Assembly: GCA_963850095.1 (NCBI GenBank)
Contig: CAWKJX010000008.1
Coordinates: 62,001 to 126,000 of the forward strand
Source of the DNA: Bog-473 sp963850095
GTDB lineage: Bacteria > Actinomycetota > Acidimicrobiia > Acidimicrobiales > RAAP-2
Length of the DNA stretch: 64,000 nucleotides
Direction: 5' to 3'
Shown: positions 1 to 9,889 of the stretch, piece after piece
Layout of the letters: each line of letters opens with the position of its first letter
Position numbering within the stretch: position 1 is the first letter of the stretch
Notes under the pieces: model-generated
Databases searched by the model: none
What the model saw: the letters and a program-made list of their open reading frames with translations, nothing else
Told to the model about the DNA's origin: nothing
Translations under genes and position numbers: made by a program

Positions 1-467
1 GAAGCGCCCACGAAGGCGAAGATGGGCAGGAAGGTCGACGAGTCGCCCCCGTAGACGATTTCGATGGTCGCGCCGAGCCCGGCGCCGGCGGCCACGCCGA
101 GCAGGTAGGGGTCGGCCAACGGGTTGCGGAAGATGCCCTGGTACGCCGCGCCCCCGGCCGCCAGCATGGCGCCGACCAGTCCGGCCAGCACGATCCTCGG
201 CATCCGCAGCTGCCACACGATCGCCTGGTCGATGGCGGGGGTGCTCGTGTGGAAGTGCAGGAGCGGCACGTGCGCGAGCAGCGTGCCCAGAACCTGCGAC
301 GGCGGCACCGCCACCGGGCCGACGCAGACCGCCACCAGGCTGATGGCGATCATGATGACGGCCGCCACCAGCATGGGGACCACGGTGCGGCGGACTCCCG
401 GCCCGCGCGCCGGACCCGGCGGCGCGGCGGCCGTCCGGACCGGCCGTGGGGGCGCGGTCGCGGTCAC
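1..467 (-). CDS. FecCD-family ABC permease, vitamin B12/siderophore type (3' end beyond window)
   Basis: Membrane permease of an ABC importer for cobalamin or an iron chelate. The first 155 residues are visible. A Pro/Ala-rich cytoplasmic tail leads into a membrane segment at about residues 32-50. Then come the family-typical stretch around RMPRIVLAGLVGAMLAAGG and the NPLADPYLLGVAAGAGLG region, both hallmarks of BtuC/FecCD proteins. A GTG start at 467 is chosen because it lies 11 bases past the stop of the binding-protein gene and keeps the whole family N-terminus. It follows the BtuF-like gene and its cobalamin riboswitch, so B12 is the likely substrate. The gene runs off the window, so the ATPase expected next cannot be seen. 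Confidence 0.85.
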   Translation of the reverse strand, partial: MTATAPPRPVRTAAAPPGPARGPGVRRTVVPMLVAAVIMIAISLVAVCVGPVAVPPSQVLGTLLAHVPLLHFHTSTPAIDQAIVWQLRMPRIVLAGLVGAMLAAGGAAYQGIFRNPLADPYLLGVAAGAGLGATIEIVYGGDSSTFLPIFAFVGA

Positions 468-477
468 CGGCGCCCGG

Positions 478-1422
478 TCACGACTGCCCGCTGACCGGAT
501 GCTGCTTCATTTCCGCGGCCACCTCCCTGAGCAGGATCACGATCCGTGGCCCCCAGCGTGAGGCGATGTCGTCGTCGAGGCCGAGCACCCGGCCGTCCTT
601 GACGGCGGCGAGGTTGGACCATCCGGGACGGGCCGCCACGGTGGCCGCCGACTGCGCGCAACAGATGGTGTCGGCCAAAAGGATGTAGCCGGGATTGGCC
701 TTGAGGATGTACTCGCCGCTGAGCTGCGGGTATCCGCCGCTCGCGGCGGCACCCTTGGCGGCGTCCGCGATGCTGTGCAGGCCCAGCAGGCCCAGCACCT
801 GGCCGATGAAGGTGCTCGACGTCTCCGAGTAGTAGGTCTGATCGAGCTCGTAGTAGTAGGACTCCGAGTGCGCCGGCTTGTGGACCGAAGCCACGATCTT
901 GGCGATCTGGCTCTTGAGGCTGGCCACCTCGGCTGCAGCCTGGGCGGCGTGCCCGGTCGCCTTGCCCAGCTCCTCGAACTGAGCGTACTCCTGGGCCAGG
1001 TTGTCGGCCGCCGGGTCGTAGAGCACCGGAATGCCCAGGGCAACGAGTTGCTGGTTGAGGCCGGGGGCCTCCTGCGACACCACGACGAGGTCGGGCTTGT
1101 AGGACGCGATCGCCTCCACGTTCGGATCGTCGCCGTCGAGGCTGGTCCGCGGCGTGCCGGACGGGTAGTCCGAGTACTCGTCGACGGCCTTGACCTGGCT
1201 TCCGGCACCGATGGAGTAGAGCATTTCGGTGGCCGTCGGCGACAGCGACACGATCGCGGTCGGACGGGTCGCCACGGTGACGGTGCCGTTGGCGCCGTGC
1301 ACCTTGACGGGAAACGTCGTCCCCGTCCCCCTCGCCGCCGAGGCGGCGGCTCCCGGGAGCAGCATCGAGACGACGCTGAACAGGGCGATGCCGAGGGCGA
1401 ACCCCCTGGGCCTGGTGAACAT
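478..1422 (-). CDS. ABC transporter substrate-binding protein, BtuF-like (cobalamin)
   Basis: Extracytoplasmic binding protein, 314 aa, of the periplasmic-binding-protein 2 family (BtuF/FhuD/FepB). Residues 1-30 form a Sec signal peptide ending near AAASAARG. No lipobox cysteine is visible. The domain starts with the family motif IVSLSPTATEMLYSIGAG at about residue 57. The ATG at 1422 is preceded by GGAGG seven bases upstream. The gene lies just downstream of a cobalamin riboswitch and 11 bases before the FecCD permease, so B12 uptake is the likely role. The ligand is inferred from the riboswitch, not from binding residues. Confidence 0.88.
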   Translation of the reverse strand: MFTRPRGFALGIALFSVVSMLLPGAAASAARGTGTTFPVKVHGANGTVTVATRPTAIVSLSPTATEMLYSIGAGSQVKAVDEYSDYPSGTPRTSLDGDDPNVEAIASYKPDLVVVSQEAPGLNQQLVALGIPVLYDPAADNLAQEYAQFEELGKATGHAAQAAAEVASLKSQIAKIVASVHKPAHSESYYYELDQTYYSETSSTFIGQVLGLLGLHSIADAAKGAAASGGYPQLSGEYILKANPGYILLADTICCAQSAATVAARPGWSNLAAVKDGRVLGLDDDIASRWGPRIVILLREVAAEMKQHPVSGQS

Positions 1423-1494
1423 CGATCATCCTCCATCGTGTGCGGAGGACGAAGTGCGCCCGCTGCGACACCCGATGGGGGTACCGAACGAACC

Positions 1495-1670
1495 GCCCTT
1501 CCTCCGAGGACTGGTTGCGTTGACCCAAGTCAGGCGGCTGGGCTCGCCCCTCGCGGGGGCCTCACCATTGCGGGACAGCGCCGGATTCCGACCGGACTTC
1601 GCTGAACCTGGGCCACCCCGGCACGAAGCCGGAGCGCACGCACCGTACCGCACCGCTGCGATCGGCGTCC
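1495..1670 (-). promoter_or_regulatory. cobalamin (AdoCbl) riboswitch
   Basis: On the minus strand the leader of the BtuF-like gene contains the conserved cobalamin-riboswitch core GAATCCGGCGCTGTCCCGCA (1569-1588), followed by ATGGTGA. A B12-box-like GCCGCCTGACTTGG lies downstream at 1524-1537. The core is preceded by the GAAGTCCGG arm that pairs with it. The element lies about 75-250 bases before the start codon, the usual place for control of B12 transport genes. The boundaries are approximate because no covariance model was run. Confidence 0.85.
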
Positions 1671-1745
1671 ATCGTCCGACGTCTGTGCCCGGCTGCTGCG
1701 CTCCGGCGCCACATTCCTCCTCCACGTGACGCACAATGGTTCGCC

Positions 1746-2639
1746 GTGAAGATCGTCTCGTTGCTGCCGTCGGCCACCGAAATCGTGTTCGCCCTCGATA
1801 TCGGCGATCAGCTGGCCGGCGTCAGCTTCGAGTGCGACTACCCGCCGGCCGCCCGCTCGGTGCCCGTCGTCTCGGGCACCGTCCTCGACACCGAGGGATC
1901 GCCCGGCGCGGCAGAGATCGACGCCGACGTGAGCGCACGCATCGCGGCGGGCGAATCGATCTACCACCTCGACGACGCCCGTATCCGCGCCATCGGCCCG
2001 GACCTGATTCTGGCGCAGGACCTGTGCCAGGTCTGCGCCATCCCCTCGGGTGAGGTCGAGGACGCGCTGCGCGTCATCGGCTGCCAGGCCGACGTCGTCT
2101 CCTTGGATCCCGACGGGCTGGACGACGTGATCGGGTGCATCGGCCGGGTCGGCCGGGCCACCGGCACGGAGCTGAGGGCCGATTCACTGATGAAGGACCT
2201 GCGCGACCGGATCGCCGCGGTGCGCCGTCGGGTCGACGGCCGGGACCGCCCGCGCGTCTTCGTCCTCGAGTGGCCCGACCCTCCGTTCAACGCGGGCCAC
2301 TGGGTACCCGAGATGGTCGAGGCGGCCGGGGGCGAGCCGGTGCTGGCCGCCGCCCGCGAACGGTCGCGCCGTCTCACGTGGGAGGAGATCGCCGCCGAGG
2401 AGATCGACCTGACTGTCTTCAGCCCCTGTGGCTTCGACCTCGCCGGTGCCGTGGACCAAGCCGCGGCCTTCCTGGGCCGCCCGGAGGTGTCGGGTCTCGG
2501 CCGCATTGTGGCCGTGGACGCCAACGCCTACTTCTCGCGGCCCGGGCCGCGCGTGGTCGACGGGGTCGAGTTGCTGGCCGAGCTGCTGCACCCCGAACGC
2601 CCCGGCCTCACGCCTGCCGGCGCGCAAATCCTGGCGTAG
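1746..2639 (+). CDS. cobalamin-binding protein, cytosolic BtuF-like
   Basis: 297 aa protein of the same binding fold as BtuF, beginning directly with KIVSLLPSATEIVFALDIGDQLAGVS and having no signal peptide. It also carries the family features DLCQVCAIPSGEV and FSPCGFDL. Such leaderless relatives are usually annotated as cobalamin-binding proteins and are probably cytosolic. The reaction or exact role is not established. It is divergent from the riboswitch-controlled transporter genes. A GTG start at 1746 is the only start that preserves the conserved N-terminus. No strong Shine-Dalgarno sequence is visible, and a CACAAT hexamer eight bases upstream could be the -10 of a leaderless promoter. 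Confidence 0.8.
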   Translation: MKIVSLLPSATEIVFALDIGDQLAGVSFECDYPPAARSVPVVSGTVLDTEGSPGAAEIDADVSARIAAGESIYHLDDARIRAIGPDLILAQDLCQVCAIPSGEVEDALRVIGCQADVVSLDPDGLDDVIGCIGRVGRATGTELRADSLMKDLRDRIAAVRRRVDGRDRPRVFVLEWPDPPFNAGHWVPEMVEAAGGEPVLAAARERSRRLTWEEIAAEEIDLTVFSPCGFDLAGAVDQAAAFLGRPEVSGLGRIVAVDANAYFSRPGPRVVDGVELLAELLHPERPGLTPAGAQILA

Positions 2640-2829
2640 CCGATACCTCTCTCCGTCGTCCGAGCCGGACGGTGTGGGCTCGTCCATCTGTTTTCGGCCC
2701 ACCTCGGGCCAGGCGTGTGCAGCACTACGGATGTGGTCTTCGGACTTCGGCGGCGGATCGGAACCTTTGGCTTCCGGGTGAACCTCGCCGCGAGGAAGAG
2801 CAGGTGCCTCTACAGCCGGACCCCCTCAT

Positions 2830-2860
2830 GGCCGAGCCGCCACCGGGCCGAGCCGCCACC
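2830..2860. repeat. tandem 15-bp direct repeat in a gene-free stretch
   Basis: GGCCGAGCCGCCACC occurs at 2830-2844 and again at 2846-2860. It sits in the 237-base convergent gap between the cobalamin-binding gene and the acyl-CoA ligase. I see nothing else in the gap (2640-2876), and no tRNA or clear terminator. Confidence 0.6.
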
Positions 2861-2876
2861 CGGCCGCGCCATCCCA

Positions 2877-4455
2877 TCACCCCTGCGTCCGCAGGTCCCG
2901 CTTGAGCACCTTGCCCGAGGGGTTGCGCGGCAGCGCGTCCAGGAAGGTGACGTCCCGGGGCACCTTGAACTTGGCCAGCTGGTCGCGGCAGTGCGCCAGC
3001 AGGTCGTCCGCTGTCACGTCCTGCCCCCGACGCAGCACGACGAAAGCCACCGGCACCTCGCCCCAGCGCTCGTCGGGCCGGCCCACCACCGCCACCTCGA
3101 GCACGGCGGCGTGCTCGTAGAGGACGCGCTCCACCTCCGAGCCGGCGATGTTCTCCCCGCCCGACACGATCATGTCCTTGAGGCGGTCGACGATGAAGAG
3201 GTAGCCGTCCTCGTCCAGCACGCCGATGTCGCCCGTGTGGAACCAGCCGCCGGCGAAGGCCCGCTCCGTCGCCTCGGGGTCGCGCCAGTACCCCTTGAAC
3301 ACCTTGGGACCGCGCAGGACGATCTCGCCCCGCTCCCCCGCCGGCACCGGCCGGCCCTCTTCGTCCCACACCTCGACCTCGAGGTGCAGGCAGGCCCGGC
3401 CGACGCTGCCCAGCTTGGTCACCATGCTGTCGCGGTCCAAGAAGGTGTCACCGGAGACGGTCTCGGTCAGCCCGTAGGCGTCGGCGAACCAGGCCGAGGG
3501 GAAGGTGCGCCCGATCCGCTCTATCAGCGGGATCGGCATCTTCTCGCCGCCGTTGATGATCACGCGCACCGAGGACAGGTCACGGGCGTCGAGGTCGGGC
3601 AGGGCCATGATGGCGTTGACCATGGCCGGCGCCAGCCACACCGTGGTGACGCGTGACCGCTCCAGCTCGTCGACCACGGAGGCGGCGTCGAAAATGCGGT
3701 GGACGATGACGGTGGCACCCGCCGCCAGGAGCGACGTCGTCGTCAGGTCGAGTGCGCCCACGTGATAGAGCGGGCCGCAGGCCAGACCCAGGTCGGCTTC
3801 GGTGAAGCCGAACTCGACGATGTGAGCCAGGTTCTTCCAGGCCAGGTTGGCGTGGGTGAGCATGACCCCCTTCGGCCGGCCCGTGGTGCCCGAGGTGTAC
3901 ATGAGGCGGTGCACGTCGTCACCTTCGGCCAGCACCCGCGCCGGTGGCACCCCACCACCGGCGGCCAGCTCGTCCAGCGACCTCCAGCCGCCCGCACCGC
4001 CGTCGGGGCCTCCGATGCACGACCGCACCAGCCGCGTCGAGCCCCTCGGTCGCCCGCCCGGCCAGCTCCCTCATCGCCTCGTCGCACACCAGGGCCCGCG
4101 CCTCGGAGTGCTCCAGGATGTAGCGCACCTCGGGCGCGGCCAGCCGCCAATTGATCGGCATGGCCACGGCGCCCAGATAGTTGGCGGCGAAGATCGTCTG
4201 GAGGAACTCGGGGCAGTTGTACGAAAGAAGGCCGACCACGTCACCGGGCCCCACCCCGCGCTCGTGCAGGCCGCCGGCCAGCGCCACGGCCGACGCCGCC
4301 ATCTGGGCGTAGGTGGTCGTCTCCCCCTCGAACACCGTGATGGCCCTTTCGGGCGAGCGCTCGGCGTGGTGCGCCAGCACGCCGAACCAGTTGACGTCCG
4401 CTCTCATCCCCATCGCCGCCCCCATCCTCGTGCCCGTCGCCATCCTCGTCCCCAC
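2877..4455 (-). CDS. AMP-dependent acyl-CoA synthetase/ligase (frameshifted)
   Basis: ANL-superfamily ligase that activates a carboxylic acid to its CoA thioester with ATP. Motif A3 YTSGTTGRPKG lies near residue 185, the hinge region with VSGGENI near 433, and the catalytic-lysine motif PSGKVLKRDL at the C-terminus. About 525 aa in all, normal for the family. The coding frame changes once near 4013: the upstream frame ends in GLDAAGAVVH and the downstream frame resumes at GGPDGGAGGWRSLDEL, equal to one extra base. The GTG at 4455 follows GGAGGAGG at good spacing; an internal ATG at 4407 is an alternative. It is divergent from the TetR gene and probably activates an acid intermediate of the island. 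Confidence 0.85.
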
Positions 4456-4522
4456 CCCGGTCCTCCTCCCCGAATACTGGCCCGGATCCCACTAGCGTCG
4501 CTGCCGTGAGCGGGGGCGAACG

Positions 4523-5133
4523 GTGATGCCCGAGGGCGAGGTCCCAAGTGGGAGCAGCGCCGCCAGGCCATCGTCGACACGTCGGCCTCGGTGTTCGCCC
4601 GCCGCGGCTACCACGCCACCGGGATCATGGAGCTGTGCGCGGCCAACGACCTGGGCAAGGGGGCGCTCTACCACTACATCGGCTCCAAGGAGGAGTTGCT
4701 GGCCGCCATTCACGACCGCGTCATGGACGAGGTCCTGCTCGGCGCCGACCGGGTGGCCGAGGCCGGCGGCCCGCCGTCGCACCAGCTGGCCCGCCTCGGC
4801 GAGGAGCTGCTCGATGTCATCCACCGCTACCCCGACCACGTCTGGGTCTTCCTGCACGAGTTCCCCGCCCTGACCGGCGAGCGCGCCGAGCGCTTCCGCG
4901 TGCGCCGGCGCGAGTACGAGGGGCGGGTGGAGGCGGTGCTGCGCGCCGGCGTCGAGTCGGGCGCCTTCCGCGACATCGACCCCTGGCTGACCGCCCGGGC
5001 GTGGCTGGGCATGCACAACTACACCTATCTGTGGCTCAAGCCCGGCGGGCGCCTGTCCGCCCGTTCGGTGGCCGAGCCCTTCGCCGACATCTTCCGGCAG
5101 GGCATCGCCGCCCCGGACGGCACGAACCGCTGA
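4523..5133 (+). CDS. TetR/AcrR-family transcriptional regulator (frameshifted near N-terminus)
   Basis: Helix-turn-helix repressor, about 203 aa. The HTH lies in the first 60 residues (VFARRGYHATGIMELCAANDLGKGALYHYIGSKEELL in pieces), followed by an all-helical ligand domain. The HTH frame has no start codon of its own: going upstream it reads KWEQRRQAIVDTSA, then meets a stop. The ATG at 4523 (MPEGEVP) lines up with it if one base is missing in the CCC run near 4541. It is the only regulator inside the catabolic island and therefore the prime candidate to bind the four related operators at 6695, 9890, 12935 and 15780. No such site was seen in front of the gene itself. Confidence 0.8.
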
Positions 5134-5146
5134 ACGGCCGCGGCCG

Positions 5147-5905
5147 TCACGGCGCCGAGTAGCCGCCGTCGATCACCAGCGCCGCACCCGTCGTCCAGCG
5201 CGACTCGTCACCGGCCAGGTACGCGTAGGCCCCCGCCAGATCGCCCGCCGTCCCCAGGCCGAGCGGGTGCCGCTCGGCGATGGCATCCAACGCGGAGTCG
5301 GGCAGCCCGTCGTGGATGGCCGAGCGGAAGGTCCCCGGGCACACGCAGTTGACCCGGATACCGTCGCGGGCGTACTCGACCGCCGCCACCTTGGCCAACG
5401 AAATGACGGCCGCCTTGGTGGCGCAGTAGGGGGCGGAGTGCGACCACGCCGTCAGTCCGGCCACCGACGCCGTGAGGATGATCGACCCCGAGCCCTGCGG
5501 CCGCATGACGCCCACCGCCGCCTTTATGCCGTTGACCGCGCCGAGCACGTTGATGCGGAAGGAACGCTCCCAGTCCTCGCTCGACAGGTTGTGGATGCGT
5601 CCGTTCGGGGCCAGCACGCCGGCGTTGCTCACCAGGACGTCGAGCCGGCCGAAGCGCTCCACCGCCAGCGCCACCACCGCCGCCACCTGCGCCGCGTCGC
5701 TCACGTCGGCCGGTTGCGTCGCCACCGGCGCCCCCGTCTCCGCCACCGCGGCCACGGTCGCCGCCAGCGCCGGTTCCGCGATGTCGCTCAGCACCAGCGA
5801 GGTGCCGGGCTCGCTGCCCAGCCGCCGCGCCACCGCCGCGCCCAGCACGCCGCCGGCGCCGGTGATGGCGACGACCCGACCCGCCGCCCCCGCCTCGGCC
5901 GTCAT
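5147..5905 (-). CDS. SDR-family NAD(P)-dependent oxidoreductase
   Basis: Classical short-chain dehydrogenase, 252 aa. The cofactor motif TGAGGVLG is near residue 14, NAG is in VLVSNAGV, the catalytic serine is in ILTASVAG, YCATK supplies the Tyr-Lys pair, and the C-terminus is the usual VIDGGY. The ATG at 5905 overlaps the TGA of the preceding SDR gene (ATGA), so the two are translationally coupled. It probably oxidises or reduces a hydroxyl/keto group of an island intermediate. The substrate cannot be predicted. Confidence 0.9.
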   Translation of the reverse strand: MTAEAGAAGRVVAITGAGGVLGAAVARRLGSEPGTSLVLSDIAEPALAATVAAVAETGAPVATQPADVSDAAQVAAVVALAVERFGRLDVLVSNAGVLAPNGRIHNLSSEDWERSFRINVLGAVNGIKAAVGVMRPQGSGSIILTASVAGLTAWSHSAPYCATKAAVISLAKVAAVEYARDGIRVNCVCPGTFRSAIHDGLPDSALDAIAERHPLGLGTAGDLAGAYAYLAGDESRWTTGAALVIDGGYSAP

Positions 5906-6682
5906 ACGAGGAGGTACCCGCCGTCGACCGTCAGCACCGCCCCGGTGATGAAGCCCGCCGCGTCCGACGCCAGGAACTGATACGCCCCGGCCAGGTCCGT
6001 CGGGGCACCCCACCGCCCGAGCGCGGTGTGCCCCGTGATGGACTCGGCCAACTTGGGCCGGCTCTTCCAGCCCTCGGCCATGCGGCGAGTCGAACCACCC
6101 GGGAGCCACGACGTTCACCGTGACGCCGGCCGGCGCCAGGTCCAGCGCCAACGCCTTGGCCAGCCCGGTCAGGCCGGCCTTCGATGCGCTGTAGGCGCTC
6201 AGCCCCTGGCGCGGGCGCTCCCCGAGCACCGAACCGGTGAAGATCAGCCGCCCGCCCTCGCCCATCACCCGGGCCGCCGCCCGGGCGCCGAGGAAGGCAC
6301 CGGTCAGGTTGACGTCGAGCACGCGCCGCCACACCCCGGCCTCGGTCTGGCGCGGCCCGGCCACCACCGGCGAAATCCCGGCGTTGCAGATCCACACGTC
6401 GAGGCCGCCCCATTCGGTCACGGCGGCGTCGGCCACCGACTCGTTGAAGTCCTCGTCGGTGACGTCGCCGGCCAGGACCAGCGAAGGCCCGGGCAGGGCC
6501 TCGGCCACCGCCTTGAGGTCGCGCTCGGTCCGGGCCACCAGGGCCAGCGTGGCCCCGGCCGCCGAGAAGGCATGGGCCAACAGGGCGCCCAGCCCCCGGC
6601 CCGCCCCGGTGACCACGACGCGCTTGCCCGCCACCGCGCCCGAGGCCGGGAATGCGTCAGGGATCTCGATCTGGACGGTCAT
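5902..6682 (-). CDS. SDR-family oxidoreductase (frameshifted)
   Basis: Second short-chain dehydrogenase, about 260 aa, with the TGAGRGLG cofactor motif, NAG, the serine in FTGSVLG, and YSASK. The frame breaks near 6083: after WFDSP the correct continuation is MAEGWKSRPKLAESITGH, one base away, ending VDGGYLLV at a TGA that overlaps the next gene. Without the correction the reading would run on into the next SDR and produce a false double-length protein. GTG 6685 and ATG 6682 are both possible starts, and GGGAG fits the ATG. It is divergent from the E1 gene, with an ACCGGT-type operator between them. Confidence 0.85.
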
Positions 6683-6694
6683 CACGCTCCCGCT

Positions 6695-6712
6695 TGTACC
6701 GGTCAGTACAGT
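6695..6712. promoter_or_regulatory. TetR-type operator (13-bp form) overlapping a leaderless -10
   Basis: TGTACCGGTCAGT (6695-6707) lies between the SDR and E1 genes. It overlaps TACAGT (6707-6712), which stands eight bases before the E1 GTG and looks like a -10 box of a leaderless promoter. The same 13-mer occurs inverted at 9890-9902. Confidence 0.6.
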
Positions 6713-6720
6713 ACACGACG

Positions 6721-8713
6721 GTGACTCCCGTCGACGCTGGCCCCGAGGCTCTGACCACCGCCGACCTGCTCGAAATGCAAAGGCGCATGCTGCTCATCCG
6801 CGGCTTCGAGGAGCGCGTGGCCGAGCTCTACCGCGACGGGCTGGTGCCCGGCTTCGTGCACCTGTCCATTGGGCAGGAGGCGTCGGCCGTCGGCGCCTGC
6901 TGGCCCCTGCGCCCCGACGACGTCATCACCTCCACCCACCGCGGCCACGGCCACTGCCTGGCCAAGGGGCTCGATCCGCTCGGCATGTTCGCCGAGCTGA
7001 TGGGGCGCGCCGAGGGCACCAACCGCGGCCGTGGTGGCTCCATGCACATCGCCGACCCGAAGCTCGGCATTTTCGGTGCCAACGGCATCGTGGCCGCCGG
7101 CCTGCCCATCGCCGTCGGCGCCGCCACGGCGGCCCAGCTGCGGGGCGACGACGCCGTGGCCGTGGCCTTCTTCGGCGACGGCGCGGCGGCACAGGGCGCG
7201 TTCCACGAGGCGCTCAACCTGGCCGCGGTGTGGCACGTGCCGGCCGTCTTCTTCTGCGAGAACAACGGCTACTCGGAGTTCTCCGCCGCCTCGGCCCAGC
7301 ACGCGGCCACCCTCGAGCGCCGGGCCGCCGGCTACGCACTGCCCTACACCGAGGTCGACGGCAATGACGTGGTGGCCACGGCGTCGGCCATGCGCGACGT
7401 CGTCGCGGCCGCCCGCACCGGCCTCGGTCCGGCCGTGGTGGAGGCCCATACCTACCGCTGGCACGGCCACTACGAAGGCGACCCTCAGCGTTACCGCGCC
7501 CCCGAGGAGCTCGAGGAGTGGCAGGAGCGCGACCCGCTCGTCCTGCACCGCCACCGCCTGGTCGCGGCCGGCGTGAGCGACGAGGACATCGACGCGCTGG
7601 CGGCCACCGTGGCCGACCAGCTCGACCAGGCCGTCGCCCGGGCCCGCGACCTTGCGCCCCCGGCCGCCTCCACCCTCTTCGACTTCGTCGACGCGCGACC
7701 GCGCCAGCGTGGCCGAGCCGCTTCCACTGCCGGCCGACGCGCCGGTCTACCGCACCATGGACGCCATCCGTGCCGCGCTCGAGTTCGAGCTGGCCGCCGA
7801 CGAGCGCGTCTTCGTCGCCGGCGTCGACGTCGGCGAGGGTGGCAACGTGTTCGGCCTCACCCGCGGCCTGCGGGAGCGCTTCGGCGAGCGGGTGCGCGAC
7901 ACGCCCATATCCGAGACGGCCGTCGTCGGTGTCGCGGTCGGCGCGGCCATGGCCGGGCTGCGTCCCGTGGTGGAGGTCATGTACCTCGACTTCCTCGGCG
8001 TCTGCTTCGATCAGCTGCTCAACCAGGCGGCCAAGCTCGGTTTCATGACGGGCGGGGCGGCGCAGATGGGGCTGACCGTGCGCACCCAGTTCGGCGCCGG
8101 CCGCTCCTCGGGCAGCCAGCACTCCCAGAGCCTGGAGGCCCTGCTGGCCCACATCCCGGGGCTCACCGTCGTCATGCCGTCGACGCCGGCCGACACCTAC
8201 GGGCTGTTGCGCGCCGCCATCGAGGACCCCAACCCGGTCGTCTTCATTGAGAACCGCCTGCTCTACGGCATGAAAGGGCCCGAGCCGCCGGCCGACCACC
8301 TGGTCCCGCTCGGGCGCTCGACCGTGGTGCGCGCCGGTACCGACGTCACCGTCGTGTCGGTGTCGCGCATGGTGCACGAGGCGACGGCCGCCGCCGAGGA
8401 GCTGGCGGCCGACGGCATCTCGGTGGAGGTCGTCGACCTGCGCACGGTGGCGCCGCTCGACCTGGCGCCGGTCCTCGAGTCGGTGGACAAGACCAGCCGG
8501 CTGCTGATCGCCCACGAGGCGGTGGTGCCCTTCGGCATCGGCGCCGAGATCGCGGCCACCGTGGCCCGCGAGGGCTTCTGGACCCTCGATGCGCCCATTG
8601 AGCGCATCGGGGCCGCCGCCACCCCGCCGCCCTACGCGCCCGAGCTCGAGCAGGCGTGGCTGCCGGGCCGCGCCGACATCGCGGCGGCCATCCGCCGCCT
8701 CGTGGCCGTCTGA
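6721..8713 (+). CDS. thiamine-diphosphate-dependent 2-oxoacid dehydrogenase E1, alpha and beta regions in one gene (frameshifted)
   Basis: E1 component of a pyruvate/branched-chain/acetoin-type dehydrogenase. The alpha half (about residues 1-325) holds the ThDP motif starting FFGDGAAAQG near 152 and ending ENN near 181. The beta half (about 340-664) has the EVMYLDFLG and RTQFGAGRSSGSQHS regions of E1-beta. The two halves are joined by a short linker with no stop between them in any frame. The frame shifts by one base near 7695, in the linker. The sequence therefore fits one fused alpha-beta polypeptide better than two genes, but a lost stop with a beta start at a GTG near 7710 cannot be excluded. 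No E2 or E3 gene is nearby. GTG 6721 is used; there is no Shine-Dalgarno sequence. Confidence 0.8.
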
Positions 8714-8717
8714 ACGC

Positions 8718-9882
8718 TCAGCAGCCGAGTGCCCGGGCGATCACCAGGTGCTGAATCTCGTTGGTGCCCTCACCGATCTCGAGCACCTTGGCGTCGCAGT
8801 AGAAGCGGGCCACCGGCGTCTCGAGCATGTAGCCGAGCCCCCCGTGGATCTGCACCGCCTCCGACGCGGCCCACACCGCCAGCCGGCTGGCCTTCAATTT
8901 GGCCATGGCCGCCTCCTTCAAGAACGGCTGGCCGGCGTCGCGCAGCGGCGGCGGCGCGGTAGGTGAGCCAGCGGGCTGCCTCGAGGTCGGTGGCCATGTC
9001 GGCCAGCTTGAACTGCACCGCCTGGAACTGCGAAATGGGCTGGCCGAACTGCACCCGCTGGCGGGCGTAGTCGACCGCCAGGTCGAGCACGGCCTGGGTC
9101 AGGCTGAGGGAGAGCGCGGCGATCGAGATGCGGCCGACTTCGAGGGTACGCAGGAACTGGCTCAGCCCCATGTCGGGGTCGCCGACCAGGTGCTCGTCCG
9201 GCACCCAGACGTCGTCGAAGTAGAGCTCGCGCGTGTCCAGGCCGCGCCAGCCGATGCCGCGCATCTTCGGCCCCATGGTGAAGCCCGATGTGTCCTTCTC
9301 CACCACGAAACTGGCGAAGCGCTGCGTCCCGCTCTCGCCGGCACCGGCGCCGACACGCGCCAGCAGCGTGACGCCGAAGGACATGTCGGTGCCGGCGTTG
9401 GAGATGAAGGTCTTGCGCCCGTTGATGACCCAACCCCCGTCACGCCGCTCCGCCGTGGTGCGGATGCCGCGGGCGTCGGAGCCGGCGTCAGGTTCGGTCA
9501 GGCCGAAGGCGCCCAGGGCGCGCCCCTCGGCCAGCGGCCGCAACCAACGCTCGCGCTGCTCGTCGTTGCCGAAGAGATAGAGCGGCAGCGAACCGATGGT
9601 CACGTGTGCCTGCCAGGCCGCGGCGACCGACTGGTCGGCCAGCCCAATCTGCTCCATGGCGGCGACGAATCCGACGGTCGACATGCCGATACCGCCCCAC
9701 TCCTCGGGCACCAGCAGGCCGAGCAGGCCGAGCTCGCCCATTTCACGCAGGAGGTCGGTCGGGCAGCGCGCCTCCTCCCAGGCGGCCGGGGCGCGCCGGG
9801 CGATTTCGTTCTGGGCGAAGTCGCGGCACAGGCCCACCAGCTCGCGCTCGGGTTCGTTCAGGGAGAAGTCCACGGCGCACAT
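8718..9882 (-). CDS. acyl-CoA dehydrogenase (frameshifted)
   Basis: FAD-dependent acyl-CoA dehydrogenase, about 388 aa, catalysing alpha,beta-desaturation of an acyl-CoA. Visible motifs are AFGLTEPDAGSDARG (FAD/substrate signature 1), FISNAGTDM, and near the end QIHGGLGYMLETPVARFYCDAK with the second signature. The catalytic glutamate position falls in the EIGEGTNEIQ stretch. The frame breaks near 8940: RWLTYRAAA continues as LRDAGQPFLKEAAMAKLKAS one base away. The start ATG at 9882 (MCAVDFSLNEPERELV) keeps the family N-terminus. It is divergent from the aldolase gene across an operator, and convergent with E1 at a 4-base gap. Confidence 0.88.
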
Positions 9883-9889
9883 CCTATGG

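Noticed and set aside
464..1528. Long minus-strand frame of 354 codons overlapping the BtuF-like gene
   Set aside because: It is a shadow frame. The overlapping frame has a signal peptide, family motifs and a ribosome site.
2640..2876. Possible small RNA or riboswitch in the gap after the cobalamin-binding gene
   Set aside because: Apart from a 15-bp direct repeat there is no conserved core motif or strong hairpin, and the gap lies between convergent genes.
5147..6685. A single 512-residue double SDR protein
   Set aside because: The middle of that reading is not SDR-like. The proper C-terminus of the first SDR is one base away and ends in an ATGA overlap with the second, so these are two genes with one frameshift.
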